Shown in pieces: positions 55,023-62,532 of a stretch of 64,000 nt of DNA (positions are counted from its first letter, which is position 1; the number at the start of each line of letters is the position of its first letter). This DNA comes from Oscillospiraceae bacterium (GTDB taxonomy: Bacteria > Bacillota > Clostridia > Oscillospirales > Oscillospiraceae), in the NCBI GenBank assembly GCA_017416245.1, contig JAFQCX010000010.1, positions 36,410 through 100,409 of the forward strand, in the 5' to 3' direction. The translations under genes and the position numbers were made by a program. A model generated the notes under the pieces. It did not search any database and was not told the origin of the DNA. It saw only the letters and a program-made list of their open reading frames with translations.

Positions 55023-55041
55023 TTTTACGCCTCCAAAAGCC

Positions 55042-56052
55042 TTACAGCTGCATATTTTTTATCAAGTTTTGATAGTATTCCTCAAAGCCTCTGTCATTGG
55101 GATGTAACCTCAGATCCGCATAGTAGGATTCCTCGTGAGGTACAAAATCGAAGGTTTGTACAAATGTGATGTTGTCATAGGCTGCCACCGCTGCCTTGAT
55201 AATTTCCGCCACGTCTGCAAATTCTCCAGCCTGCTTCGGCTCTGTATGATCCTTCCGCCAAATAGGCGCCAAGGCAAAAATTCTGGCATAGGGATAGGTT
55301 TCGTGGAGATTCTTGTAGAATGCGTTGCAGGTTCCTACCAATTTCTCCCTGGGAGACCAGGTCCAGTTATTGGTGCCATAGGCCGCCACAATCACATCCG
55401 GCCGTAAGGGCTCCTTTGTCTTTGCCAGTTCCGGGAAAAATCGCTCGCCGCCGATTGCCTTGTTGAACTCTTCCGCATCCAGGAAATCTGCCAGTTTGTT
55501 CATATGCCTATTAGCCGGATGGAGGGCATCATAGCCCTGGGTGATGGAATCACCGAAGCAAAGGAGCTTATATTTCGGCTTGATGCCCTCCAGCATTGCG
55601 CTATCATCCAGGATCATTTCCCTAAGAACTGTCTTTGCCGACCAAGGGAACAGGATCTTAACCTCTTTTATGCCATCGCCCAGTTCAAAATCCCCCGAAA
55701 ACTCGCCAAAGAGGAACTCACCGGTGGTATATACCAAAGGCAGATTCTCCTCATCGTAATTTGCGATAGAGCCGATCGGACGGTTATTCACCAGCACATC
55801 CATAGCAAAATAGTTTCGGTTATTTCCTTTAAAGGTACTGATGCTTAAATGCAATTTGGTGCTGTCGGTTTTAAAGCGCATCTGCACGCCGGAGGTGCTA
55901 AAGGTATTTCTATGAAAACCACCTTCCCGGAGCGCCTGATAGAGATCCTCCTGCTCCTGGGTAAAGCGGAAGAAATGGAATCCATCTTCCTCCTGGGTAA
56001 TGCGGACTGCGCCATTGGTAATTGACGTAATTTGATTGTAGTTCAATTTCAT
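55042..56052 (-). CDS. SGNH hydrolase (carbohydrate-esterase-like)
   Basis: A 336-residue protein with an N-terminal beta-sandwich (to about residue 155) and an SGNH domain: block I FGDSITQGY with the nucleophile Ser, AYGTNNW (Asn block), and DLRLHPNDRGF with Asp/His. It looks like carbohydrate esterases that remove acetyl groups; with GH27 next door, the pair may trim acetylated galactosides. I start at ATG 56052, with GGTGAT upstream; the leader is only about 12 nt, since the promoter lies at 56070-56098. Confidence 0.87.
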   Translation of the reverse strand: MKLNYNQITSITNGAVRITQEEDGFHFFRFTQEQEDLYQALREGGFHRNTFSTSGVQMRFKTDSTKLHLSISTFKGNNRNYFAMDVLVNNRPIGSIANYDEENLPLVYTTGEFLFGEFSGDFELGDGIKEVKILFPWSAKTVLREMILDDSAMLEGIKPKYKLLCFGDSITQGYDALHPANRHMNKLADFLDAEEFNKAIGGERFFPELAKTKEPLRPDVIVAAYGTNNWTWSPREKLVGTCNAFYKNLHETYPYARIFALAPIWRKDHTEPKQAGEFADVAEIIKAAVAAYDNITFVQTFDFVPHEESYYADLRLHPNDRGFEEYYQNLIKNMQL

Positions 56053-56069
56053 TTTTATCACCATTACCA

Positions 56070-56098
56070 ATTATAACACCGCATAAAATATTTGTAAA
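56070..56098 (-). promoter_or_regulatory. Promoter of SGNH-GH27 operon
   Basis: Minus strand TTTACA (56098-56093), 17-nt spacer, TATAAT (56075-56070). Confidence 0.75.
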
Positions 56099-56193
56099 AT
56101 ATATTTTTTCTTAGGTTTTATAGTTTATTTCTATCCCAAAAGCTTGTTATAACACTTGATGAGCAAGCGCACGAACTCCTTATTCAGAATTAC

Positions 56194-56222
56194 TTGCACT
56201 TTATGCAAAGCAGTATTATAAT
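56194..56222 (+). promoter_or_regulatory. lysR promoter with LysR box
   Basis: TTGCAC (56194-56199), 17-nt spacer, TATAAT (56217-56222). A T-N11-A palindrome TTGCA-CTTTA-TGCAA (56194-56208) covers the -35 box, consistent with self-repression. Its complement recurs before the MFS gene at 57128. Confidence 0.75.
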
Positions 56223-56245
56223 AAACGCAAAGGAAGGTGATCACG

Positions 56246-57142
56246 TTGGAGCTTCAACAACTGAAATACTTCAAAACCGTTGCCGAAATCGGCAAAATTT
56301 CCGAAGCCGCAGAGACCTTGTTTGTTTCTGCGCCTGCCCTTAGTACCTCCATTTCCCGACTGGAAAAGGAGCTGGGTATGCAGCTTTTCGATCGGACCAA
56401 CAACCGAATCCTTCTCAATGACCAGGGGGAAATTCTGCTGAAATACGCCAATCAGATTTTTGCTTCCCTGGAGGAGGCCAAGCAGGAGCTCCACAAAAGC
56501 CTGCTGAAACAGAATCCTCAAATTAGTCTTGTGAGCGTTAATACGGCTATGTGGGTGAATCTGATCACTGCATTTATGTCTGAATTTCCCCAGTATACCC
56601 TGTCCTGGTCTGCGCTCTCCCTGCCGAACCTGATGCAAAACGGAATGTCTCCCCATCACAGCTTTTTGCTGGCTTATGCGTGTGACATTCCCCCGGCCTA
56701 TGCAGATAAGCTGTCGGGCATCTTCCTGTTTCAGACACGCACTATGGTGGCTGTCCACAAGGACCACCCCCTGGCAAAAGAAGAAACTATCAGCATCCCC
56801 ATGCTGGCCAAGGAAAAGCTGCTAATGCCCGCGCCGGGATACCCTCTGCACGCCCGGCTGGAGCAGCTCTTTTCCCACTATGAGCTTCCCTTCCCCACAG
56901 AAATCTGCTACTCCTTCCTAACCCGTCAAAAAATGGTGTCGGAAAACGTAGGCATCTCCTTTATATCCTCCTGTGTCACGCAAGCCATCCCCGCACCGGA
57001 TAACCGCTACATTCCTCTTGAAGACCCCTTTGGGCCGTGGAACGCTTATCTATACTGGCGCAAGGAACACCCGCTTAGTGAATCGGAAGCTGTGTTAAAG
57101 GACTTCTGCGAAAGCTTTTATCGGGATTTGCATAAAGTGTAA
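56246..57142 (+). CDS. LysR-family transcriptional regulator
   Basis: A 298-residue regulator. The N-terminal winged helix (residues 3-60; QLKYFKTVAEIGKISEAAE, LFVSAPALSTSISRLEKELG) is followed by a long linker helix and the substrate-binding domain (about 92-295). I start at TTG 56246, 8 nt after AAGGAAGG, because the GTG at 56237 lies on the ribosome site. The effector is unknown. It likely controls itself and the MFS gene, given the shared boxes. Confidence 0.9.
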   Translation: MELQQLKYFKTVAEIGKISEAAETLFVSAPALSTSISRLEKELGMQLFDRTNNRILLNDQGEILLKYANQIFASLEEAKQELHKSLLKQNPQISLVSVNTAMWVNLITAFMSEFPQYTLSWSALSLPNLMQNGMSPHHSFLLAYACDIPPAYADKLSGIFLFQTRTMVAVHKDHPLAKEETISIPMLAKEKLLMPAPGYPLHARLEQLFSHYELPFPTEICYSFLTRQKMVSENVGISFISSCVTQAIPAPDNRYIPLEDPFGPWNAYLYWRKEHPLSESEAVLKDFCESFYRDLHKV

Positions 57143-57150
57143 GTTATGCA
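57128..57150 (+). promoter_or_regulatory. LysR box upstream of MFS gene
   Basis: TTGCATAAAGTGTAA (57128-57142) matches the complement of the box at 56194 in 14 of 15 positions. It is also part of a wider inverted repeat TGCATAA / TTATGCA with an 8-nt spacer. It lies about 68 nt before the expected transcript start (-10 TATAAT at 57191-57196), the usual place for LysR activation. Confidence 0.7.
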
Positions 57151-57220
57151 GGAGTAAATTAGCCGTAATTTCCTATTCTGCCATTGGTGCTATAATGATA
57201 GGAAGTTAGGAGTGAGTAAT

Positions 57221-58510
57221 ATGGAACAGAATATCGAAGCAGGAAAAAAGCGGCTGGACTATAAGTGGGTGATCCTCGCCGTCTGCTTTATGATGGAATT
57301 CATCTGCTTGGGCTTTTGCAGCAGCAATCCCGGCCTTTACACCGACGCCGTCACCAAAGCGCTGCATATTCCCCGCAGCCTTTATTCCATCGGCACCAGC
57401 ATCCGCTACGTGGTGCAGGTGATCGTCGCCTTTTTCTTTGGCTCTCTGATCCATCGATTTGGTCACAAAAAGCTGGTTGCGGCGGGTCTGTTCTCCCTTT
57501 GCGCGTCTATGCTGGCAAGATGCTACGCAACAAACATCGCCCACCATTATATCGGCTGCGCCCTGTGGGGCTTTGGCATCGTCCTTTCCGGCGGCGCCAT
57601 GGCCGGCGCTATTGTGCGCCAGTGGTTCCACCAGGATATTGGCAAGTACACCGGTATCGTGATGTCTGCCAACGGCATCGGCGGCGCAATTGCTGCCCAA
57701 ATCATCTCCCCCATCATCAACAACGGCGAAACCTTCGGCTATCGGAAGGCGTATCTTCTGTCGGTCGCGATCTCTTTGTGCATCTCCATCGCTGTTCTGC
57801 TCCTGCTGCGCAGCAATCCCGACCAAACCGCAGCTGTCGGCAGCGGCAAAAAGAAGGCCCGTGGACAGATTTGGCCGGGCGTAGACTATTCGGTTGTAAA
57901 AAGAAAGCCCTATTTTTACCTGATTTTTGTTTTTATCTTCCTCACCGGCATCAGCCTGCAGAGTGTGGGCTCTGTGAGCATTGTGTATCTGAATGACCTG
58001 GGCTTCGACGCCAGCTTTATTGCCGCAACGGCAACTGTATCCTCTCTGGCACTTACGGTCGCAAAATTTGCGGTCGGCTTTACCTATGACAAAAAGGGGC
58101 TGCGCTTCACGCTGCTGATGTGTCAGGCCTTCGCCGTGAGCGGCTTCTTCATAAAAGCAAATCTGCAAAACTCCACTGTCGGTATGGTGCTTGCTATGCT
58201 TGCCACTGTTTTGTGTCAGTGCGCTATGCCGTTGGAAACGGTTATGATTCCATTGATCTCCAACGATCTTTTCGGCACTGCTTCCTATGACAAGGTATTG
58301 GGTATTTTTATGGCTGCCAACTCCCTGGGGCTGTGCCTTGGCTCTCCCCTGTGTGACCTTTACCGGGATCTGACCGGCGGCTCCTATGTGTCCTGCTACT
58401 GGTTCTTTACCGGCTTGCTTCTGGTGGTGATCGTCGGCTTCCAGCTGGTAATCAATGCAGCAAACAAGGAAAAAGAAAAGGTCCTGGCAGCTACTGCTGA
58501 TGCAGGATAA
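57221..58510 (+). CDS. MFS transporter
   Basis: A 429-residue protein with about 12 membrane helices in two halves. The loop after helix 2 reads GSLIHRFGHKKLVAAG, the MFS signature, and a similar FTYDKKGLRFTLL loop follows helix 8. The fold resembles carboxylate or oxalate/formate-type exchangers, but the substrate is not clear. TAGGAG precedes the ATG at 57221. The adjacent LysR protein probably activates it. Confidence 0.88.
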   Translation: MEQNIEAGKKRLDYKWVILAVCFMMEFICLGFCSSNPGLYTDAVTKALHIPRSLYSIGTSIRYVVQVIVAFFFGSLIHRFGHKKLVAAGLFSLCASMLARCYATNIAHHYIGCALWGFGIVLSGGAMAGAIVRQWFHQDIGKYTGIVMSANGIGGAIAAQIISPIINNGETFGYRKAYLLSVAISLCISIAVLLLLRSNPDQTAAVGSGKKKARGQIWPGVDYSVVKRKPYFYLIFVFIFLTGISLQSVGSVSIVYLNDLGFDASFIAATATVSSLALTVAKFAVGFTYDKKGLRFTLLMCQAFAVSGFFIKANLQNSTVGMVLAMLATVLCQCAMPLETVMIPLISNDLFGTASYDKVLGIFMAANSLGLCLGSPLCDLYRDLTGGSYVSCYWFFTGLLLVVIVGFQLVINAANKEKEKVLAATADAG

Positions 58511-58527
58511 AACTTTTTTGTATCAAT

Positions 58528-58557
58528 AACCCCCATAGCCATTGGCTATGGGGGATT
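58528..58557. terminator. Terminator between MFS and AAC(3)-family genes
   Basis: 12-bp stem CCCCCATAGCCA / TGGCTATGGGGG, then ATTTCTT, between convergent genes. Confidence 0.85.
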
Positions 58558-58559
58558 TC

Positions 58560-59342
58560 TTAGTAATATTTTTCGTCTATGGGCGTGTGATCTGCCAGAA
58601 GCTCTATGTGGTTGCTGCGGTTAAAAATCAATTCCATTACTTCCTTCATTTTCCTTGCGCTGCACAGCTGCACATTGGCATTGCCCAGCTTTCCGTCTGC
58701 GATGCAGCCGTGCTTACGGAAGGCCGGCTCATAATTACCAAACTGCTCCGAAACATCCTCGATTCCCTCAGAATACAGAGGATATATCTGCTTTTCTTCA
58801 ATGCTTCCGTCCGGGTGACGCATTTTCAGGGTAACAGGCTTGTCTGCCGTCCGATTTGGAACGTCCAGCATTTCCTCCACACAATGCAAGAAGGTGTTCT
58901 TCTCCTGCCCGACGCCGATCAGCAGAACATAGCCGTCCTGCCGGTACAGCTCCTTACAGCACTCAGAAACCATAGTGGTTGCGGTATCATCCAGCTTGGC
59001 AAATTCCGCCGCCTGCGCGCCAAAAACCGTAACCGAGTGGGTAATATGGGAGCTTCTGATTCCACGGCTATCCTGCAATGCCACATTGGGAAATACCCCC
59101 AGATTGCTCTTGGGTGTGACCAAATCCAGCGTGATATCCTCATCCATAAAGCCCCAGGTGTGGGTGGGAACGCAGAGCAGGCCGCCATCCCGGGTGCAAT
59201 GGTCGATCAGCGCGTCCAATAAAGTCTGCGCGCCACCCTCCATCTGACCAATGCATCGCAAGGAGGTGTGGACCATTATGGGCCTGTCCTGGGGGACATT
59301 CAGTTTACATAACACATCTTTGATATCAGATTTTGTCAGCAT
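58560..59342 (-). CDS. AAC(3)-family N-acetyltransferase
   Basis: A 260-residue member of the antibiotic N-acetyltransferase family. MVHTSLRCIGQMEGGAQTLL, VPTHTWGFMDED, SSHITHSVTVFG and LIGVGQEKNTFLHCVEE match family positions, including the His/Asp pair and the CoA-binding loop. True AAC(3) enzymes acetylate aminoglycosides, but clostridial relatives often have other amine substrates, so resistance should not be assumed. Start ATG 59342 has only a weak ribosome site; TTG 59375 is an alternative. No terminator separates it from the DUF4886 gene 58 nt upstream. Confidence 0.82.
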   Translation of the reverse strand: MLTKSDIKDVLCKLNVPQDRPIMVHTSLRCIGQMEGGAQTLLDALIDHCTRDGGLLCVPTHTWGFMDEDITLDLVTPKSNLGVFPNVALQDSRGIRSSHITHSVTVFGAQAAEFAKLDDTATTMVSECCKELYRQDGYVLLIGVGQEKNTFLHCVEEMLDVPNRTADKPVTLKMRHPDGSIEEKQIYPLYSEGIEDVSEQFGNYEPAFRKHGCIADGKLGNANVQLCSARKMKEVMELIFNRSNHIELLADHTPIDEKYY

Positions 59343-59399
59343 ACTAAACTTCGCTTTCGTATTTACAAGACTCAATAATGCACATTAGCACAAAATATT

Positions 59400-60359
59400 T
59401 TACTTCACAAACTGGGATTGCGTGATTTCATATGGCTTTTCCAGCGCATTTTTAGCGCTTTCAAGTGCCACCTTCAAAAATTTCTCATCGCTGCTGATGG
59501 CGCTCAGATTAATTTTCTCCCAATCAACGCCAACTGTGGCCGCTACCATAGAAATGCCGGCAATGATACGACCCTCGTCCTTAGACAAATGATAGCCGTC
59601 ACGGGTCAATGTATCGCCTAGGTAGGAAGTTCTGGCATTCTGTATTGCAGTACCGTTGGGGACAATTCGACTAATTCTACTGTTAGAAATGATTTTCTCC
59701 TGCACTGCGTTCACAATCGCATTATACATCACATCTTGTTTGCTCTCATACTTTGGAAAGCTGTCGTGGGTGGAATCTCCTTGATATGCCCAGGTCATAT
59801 GCCACAAAAACTCTACATTCTTGTTCAGACACAGAGGCTCCACAATGTCCATCAAAGCGTTTAAGTCGTCATAGGTATCTGCAAGACCACTGCTTCCGCT
59901 GGCCTGTTGGAAGCAAACAAAATCCCAATCGTCGCTTACAACCGCATCGGCCAACTTGTACTCTTTTTTTGTGACCCATTTGCCTGTTTCGCACGTATAG
60001 AAGGTATAGGCTGCCGTTTCTCCCTTGGCATAGCCCAAATGTCTTTCCAGAGAGCAACCGCCTTGATACAGGTTGCCTAACTTGACTTTCTTTACGCCTG
60101 CAACCCTGGCAATGTGATAAACATACTCCATACAGTCGCTGGAAAAGCTGTTTCCGATAGTCAGGATTTTCAGTGTGTTATCGGCTTTCCAGGAGGTGTC
60201 CTCCTCGGTGGGTGTGGTATCTGCAGTGGTGGGGATGGTTTCTGTACTGGATGCTGCGGTAGAACCAGTGGTGTCATCCGCAGGCTTGCTGCAGCCGGTC
60301 ATGCACAGGGAAAGCACGCAGATCATTGCCAAAAACAGGCACAAAAGCTTCTTGGTCAT
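59400..60359 (-). CDS. DUF4886 lipoprotein (SGNH-like)
   Basis: A 319-residue exported protein. The signal ends in the lipobox CMTGC (Cys23), then a Ser/Thr-rich linker (24-58). The core matches DUF4886, an SGNH-like fold: ILTIGNSFSSDCM as block I, FVCFQQASGSSG and the late DGYHLSKDEGRI. It is probably a surface esterase acting on glycans, but no activity is proven. AAGGAG precedes the ATG, and a promoter TTGTAA-17-TAAAAT lies at 60390-60418. Confidence 0.87.
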   Translation of the reverse strand: MTKKLLCLFLAMICVLSLCMTGCSKPADDTTGSTAASSTETIPTTADTTPTEEDTSWKADNTLKILTIGNSFSSDCMEYVYHIARVAGVKKVKLGNLYQGGCSLERHLGYAKGETAAYTFYTCETGKWVTKKEYKLADAVVSDDWDFVCFQQASGSSGLADTYDDLNALMDIVEPLCLNKNVEFLWHMTWAYQGDSTHDSFPKYESKQDVMYNAIVNAVQEKIISNSRISRIVPNGTAIQNARTSYLGDTLTRDGYHLSKDEGRIIAGISMVAATVGVDWEKINLSAISSDEKFLKVALESAKNALEKPYEITQSQFVK

Positions 60360-60389
60360 ACAATTCGCTCCTTTTTCCTTGTTGGAGTT

Positions 60390-60418
60390 ATTTTACCATA
60401 TAGACTCCTGTTTTACAA
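60390..60418 (-). promoter_or_regulatory. Promoter of DUF4886 lipoprotein
   Basis: Minus strand TTGTAA (60418-60413), 17-nt spacer, TAAAAT (60395-60390). Confidence 0.75.
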
Positions 60419-60469
60419 GTATTTCCACCGCATGCATTATTACAGGACAGGCGGCTATTAAGCGTATAA

Positions 60470-60516
60470 AAAGAACCCCTGACCGTTTGGTCAGGGGTTT
60501 GTGTTCGCGTTACCTG
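60470..60516 (-). terminator. Terminator fused to 5S rRNA 3'-end copy (behind XRE3)
   Basis: Stem AACCCCTGACC/GGTCAGGGGTT with T5 on the minus strand. Just before it, GTGTTCGCGTTACCT (60501-60515) is identical to the end of the 5S gene at 63824-63838. The XRE3 stop codon directly abuts the copy. Confidence 0.85.
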
Positions 60517-61617
60517 TTACCGTACATTTATCAGCGAATTAACTATACGCTGAAACGCCGCACTATTCTTGAATTTTTCCTCAAACGGATACTTGTTTTG
60601 CATAAGTTTCACCATTTTCTCTCTTGCAGAAAATGGATTTCCTAACGCAGTCTTGTCAAATTTCTTTCCATTAAAAACAGTGGATTTCATAACGGATATT
60701 TTGTCAAGACGATCAAAATCAATGGCTAAGTCAGCGCATTTTTGCAAATGCCACAACACCTTCTCTGTTTCACCGATCTCATAATAAAAAGTAGCAAGGT
60801 ATCCATGTAAATACATCACCACAAGCCATTGTTTTCCATAATGACCATCATCAAAAAGCAACTCGTTCAGTTTAAGCGTTATTTCTGCAATTTTAATCCG
60901 CTCCTCCACCGGTGTATCTGGTTGAAAAATTCCGTAATGGTGTAATCCGTGATGAAGAATGGCGATCTCCTCTTGGAGCGTATCTCTTATAATCTCCTGC
61001 CGATCAGGGTGCTGATAATATAAAAACGCTCTGCAAAACTCCTGAGAATCTCTCAGTTTTGGCATTTGCTCCACAAGACTTTGAACATCCGAAAAAGAAT
61101 ATCCGCTCTCCTTGATCTCAGAAAGCGCATTATAGTATTGCGCCATATATCTTCGGGCAACAAACCTTATGGTATCATCCGTACAATTGGTCTGAATATA
61201 ATTATAAATTGCTTGTATTTTTGACCTAACCTGCGCGTAATCCTTCCCATTATTCCGAAACATAAGGTTCGCCATCCACCGCAGTTGCAGACGAAAATCC
61301 GCAGGGTGCTCGGAAATCGCCTTTTGGATCAGTTCAGCCTTCTTAGGATCACCCTCGCTTTTAATGCCATCCAATTGTTCGATGATTTCCTTGATTTTCT
61401 CCTCAGTTTCCGTCGCATCTACGCCCAAGAGTGCGTCTGTACTCACACCGAAAAATTTTGCAACATCTGGTAGTGTAGCAATATCCGGGTATACTTCGCC
61501 ACGTTCCCATTTACTAATAGTTTGAAAAGAAACACCCAAAAATTCGGCAAGATTCTCCTGGGTCAACTTTCTATCATTGCGAAACTTCTTTAGGTTACTT
61601 CCAAAATTGATATTCAT
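60517..61617 (-). CDS. XRE-family regulator with helical repeat domain (XRE3)
   Basis: A 366-residue protein. The N-terminal helix-turn-helix (about residues 5-58; LTQENLAEFLGVSFQTISKWERG) is followed by a long all-helical region with TPR-like spacing (about 95-360), as in Rgg/PlcR-type peptide or protein sensors. I start at ATG 61617, preceded by GAGGGGTGAT; the frame reads up to 61845. Promoter TTGATT-17-TATCAT has an operator palindrome over its -10. The last codon touches the 5S-end copy. Confidence 0.82.
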   Translation of the reverse strand: MNINFGSNLKKFRNDRKLTQENLAEFLGVSFQTISKWERGEVYPDIATLPDVAKFFGVSTDALLGVDATETEEKIKEIIEQLDGIKSEGDPKKAELIQKAISEHPADFRLQLRWMANLMFRNNGKDYAQVRSKIQAIYNYIQTNCTDDTIRFVARRYMAQYYNALSEIKESGYSFSDVQSLVEQMPKLRDSQEFCRAFLYYQHPDRQEIIRDTLQEEIAILHHGLHHYGIFQPDTPVEERIKIAEITLKLNELLFDDGHYGKQWLVVMYLHGYLATFYYEIGETEKVLWHLQKCADLAIDFDRLDKISVMKSTVFNGKKFDKTALGNPFSAREKMVKLMQNKYPFEEKFKNSAAFQRIVNSLINVR

Positions 61618-61649
61618 AAAATCACCCCTCAAAATATTCAAAAGCGCTT

Positions 61650-61688
61650 TTGTATCTTTATGATACAATGGAGCGAATTCGAAATCAA
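61650..61688 (-). promoter_or_regulatory. Promoter and operator of XRE3
   Basis: Minus strand TTGATT (61688-61683), 17-nt spacer, TATCAT (61665-61660). The palindrome TTGTATC-TTTAT-GATACAA (61650-61668) overlaps the -10, consistent with self-repression. Confidence 0.7.
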
Positions 61689-61737
61689 TAACTGATGCTG
61701 AGAGAATCTTTCTCACATTTGGGGAGTTTAAGAACAA

Positions 61738-61808
61738 CAAAAAAGAGCCTCCACTAAATAGTGGAGGCTTGTGTTCGCGTTGACCTGTCTTCTCAGGCAG
61801 GTCAATGC
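61738..61808 (-). terminator. Terminator fused to 5S rRNA 3'-end copy (behind XRE2)
   Basis: Stem GCCTCCACT/AGTGGAGGC then T6 on the minus strand. Before it, about 33 nt (61771-61803) align with the last part of the 5S gene with three mismatches and two single-base gaps, including the whole GTGTTCGCGTT. Confidence 0.85.
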
Positions 61809-61834
61809 AGGGCATCATTACAACATTATGTTGA

Positions 61835-62389
61835 TTAAAACTCATCGAAATCTACAATGATTTCTCTTGTTGACGGCATATCGCGCCAAATCGTCCCGTC
61901 AGCGAGGTAGTATCTTCGTTCCACGGATCCGCTTCGTGTGTGACAATCCACAACAAAAACCTGACCCCTTTCGACTTCAATGGACGGATAGTTGTTATAC
62001 GGTAGTACGTTAAAGGCTTTTGCGCAATGACTAAATATGCTCCCCGTGTTTTCCAACCGCCAAAACTCAAGCTTTACAGCATAGCCCGACTCAGAGGATC
62101 TGTCCAATTCCCCAAAATAGCTTGCATCAAAGACCGTACTGCCTATCGTAATTTTGTCAACTCTAATCGGTTCTCGTTTCACGCCTTGAAACAGTTGATC
62201 AATGGTGCAACCGAAAATACCAGCCATTGTTGGTAAAAGAAAAATATCAGGCGCAGCCTTTGCATTTTCCCATTTTGAAACTGCCTGAAATGTGACACCA
62301 AGCTTTTTAGCAAGCTCCTCCTGCGTTAAGCCACGCTTTTTGCGGAATTCCTGCAAGTTGGCTGCAAACTTCGCTTGAATACCTTCCAT
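61835..62389 (-). CDS. XRE-family regulator (XRE2)
   Basis: A 184-residue protein: helix-turn-helix at about residues 8-62 (LTQEELAKKLGVTFQAVSKWE) and a C-terminal beta-rich half (about 75-184) that I do not recognise, ending EIIVDFDEF. AAAGGAG precedes the ATG. Promoter TTGTGC-17-TATAAT (62441-62413) is preceded by strong palindromes. Its sequence is only distantly like XRE1 and XRE3. Confidence 0.82.
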   Translation of the reverse strand: MEGIQAKFAANLQEFRKKRGLTQEELAKKLGVTFQAVSKWENAKAAPDIFLLPTMAGIFGCTIDQLFQGVKREPIRVDKITIGSTVFDASYFGELDRSSESGYAVKLEFWRLENTGSIFSHCAKAFNVLPYNNYPSIEVERGQVFVVDCHTRSGSVERRYYLADGTIWRDMPSTREIIVDFDEF

Positions 62390-62412
62390 AGAATCATCTC
62401 CTTTCTAATCAC

Positions 62413-62481
62413 ATTATATCAGCCGGTTTTGTTTAGCACAATAACGAGAAGGTTGAACATTTTTCAACCACTGGTTGAAAA
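62413..62481 (-). promoter_or_regulatory. Promoter and operators of XRE2
   Basis: Minus strand TTGTGC (62441-62436), 17-nt spacer, TATAAT (62418-62413). Upstream are GTTGAA-CATTT-TTCAAC (62452-62468) and an overlapping 10-bp palindrome TTTTCAACCA/TGGTTGAAAA with a 1-nt center (62461-62481). Confidence 0.75.
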
Positions 62482-62524
62482 CGCCCCTACCGGCATTGCC
62501 GGTAGGGGTGTTTTGTGTACCTAG
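62482..62524 (-). terminator. Terminator behind XRE1, with possible decayed 5S end
   Basis: Stem CCCCTACCGGC/GCCGGTAGGGG with an AAT-type loop and CGTTTTC on the minus strand. The preceding GTGTACCTAG may be GTGTTCGCGTTACCT with 7 bases lost; this is uncertain. Confidence 0.75.
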
Positions 62525-62532
62525 ATATTCAT

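Noticed and set aside
60470-60516. att site of an integrase-borne genomic island
   Set aside because: 5S-end copies resemble att duplications, but no integrase or recombinase gene exists between them in the window, so a standard integrative element is not supported.
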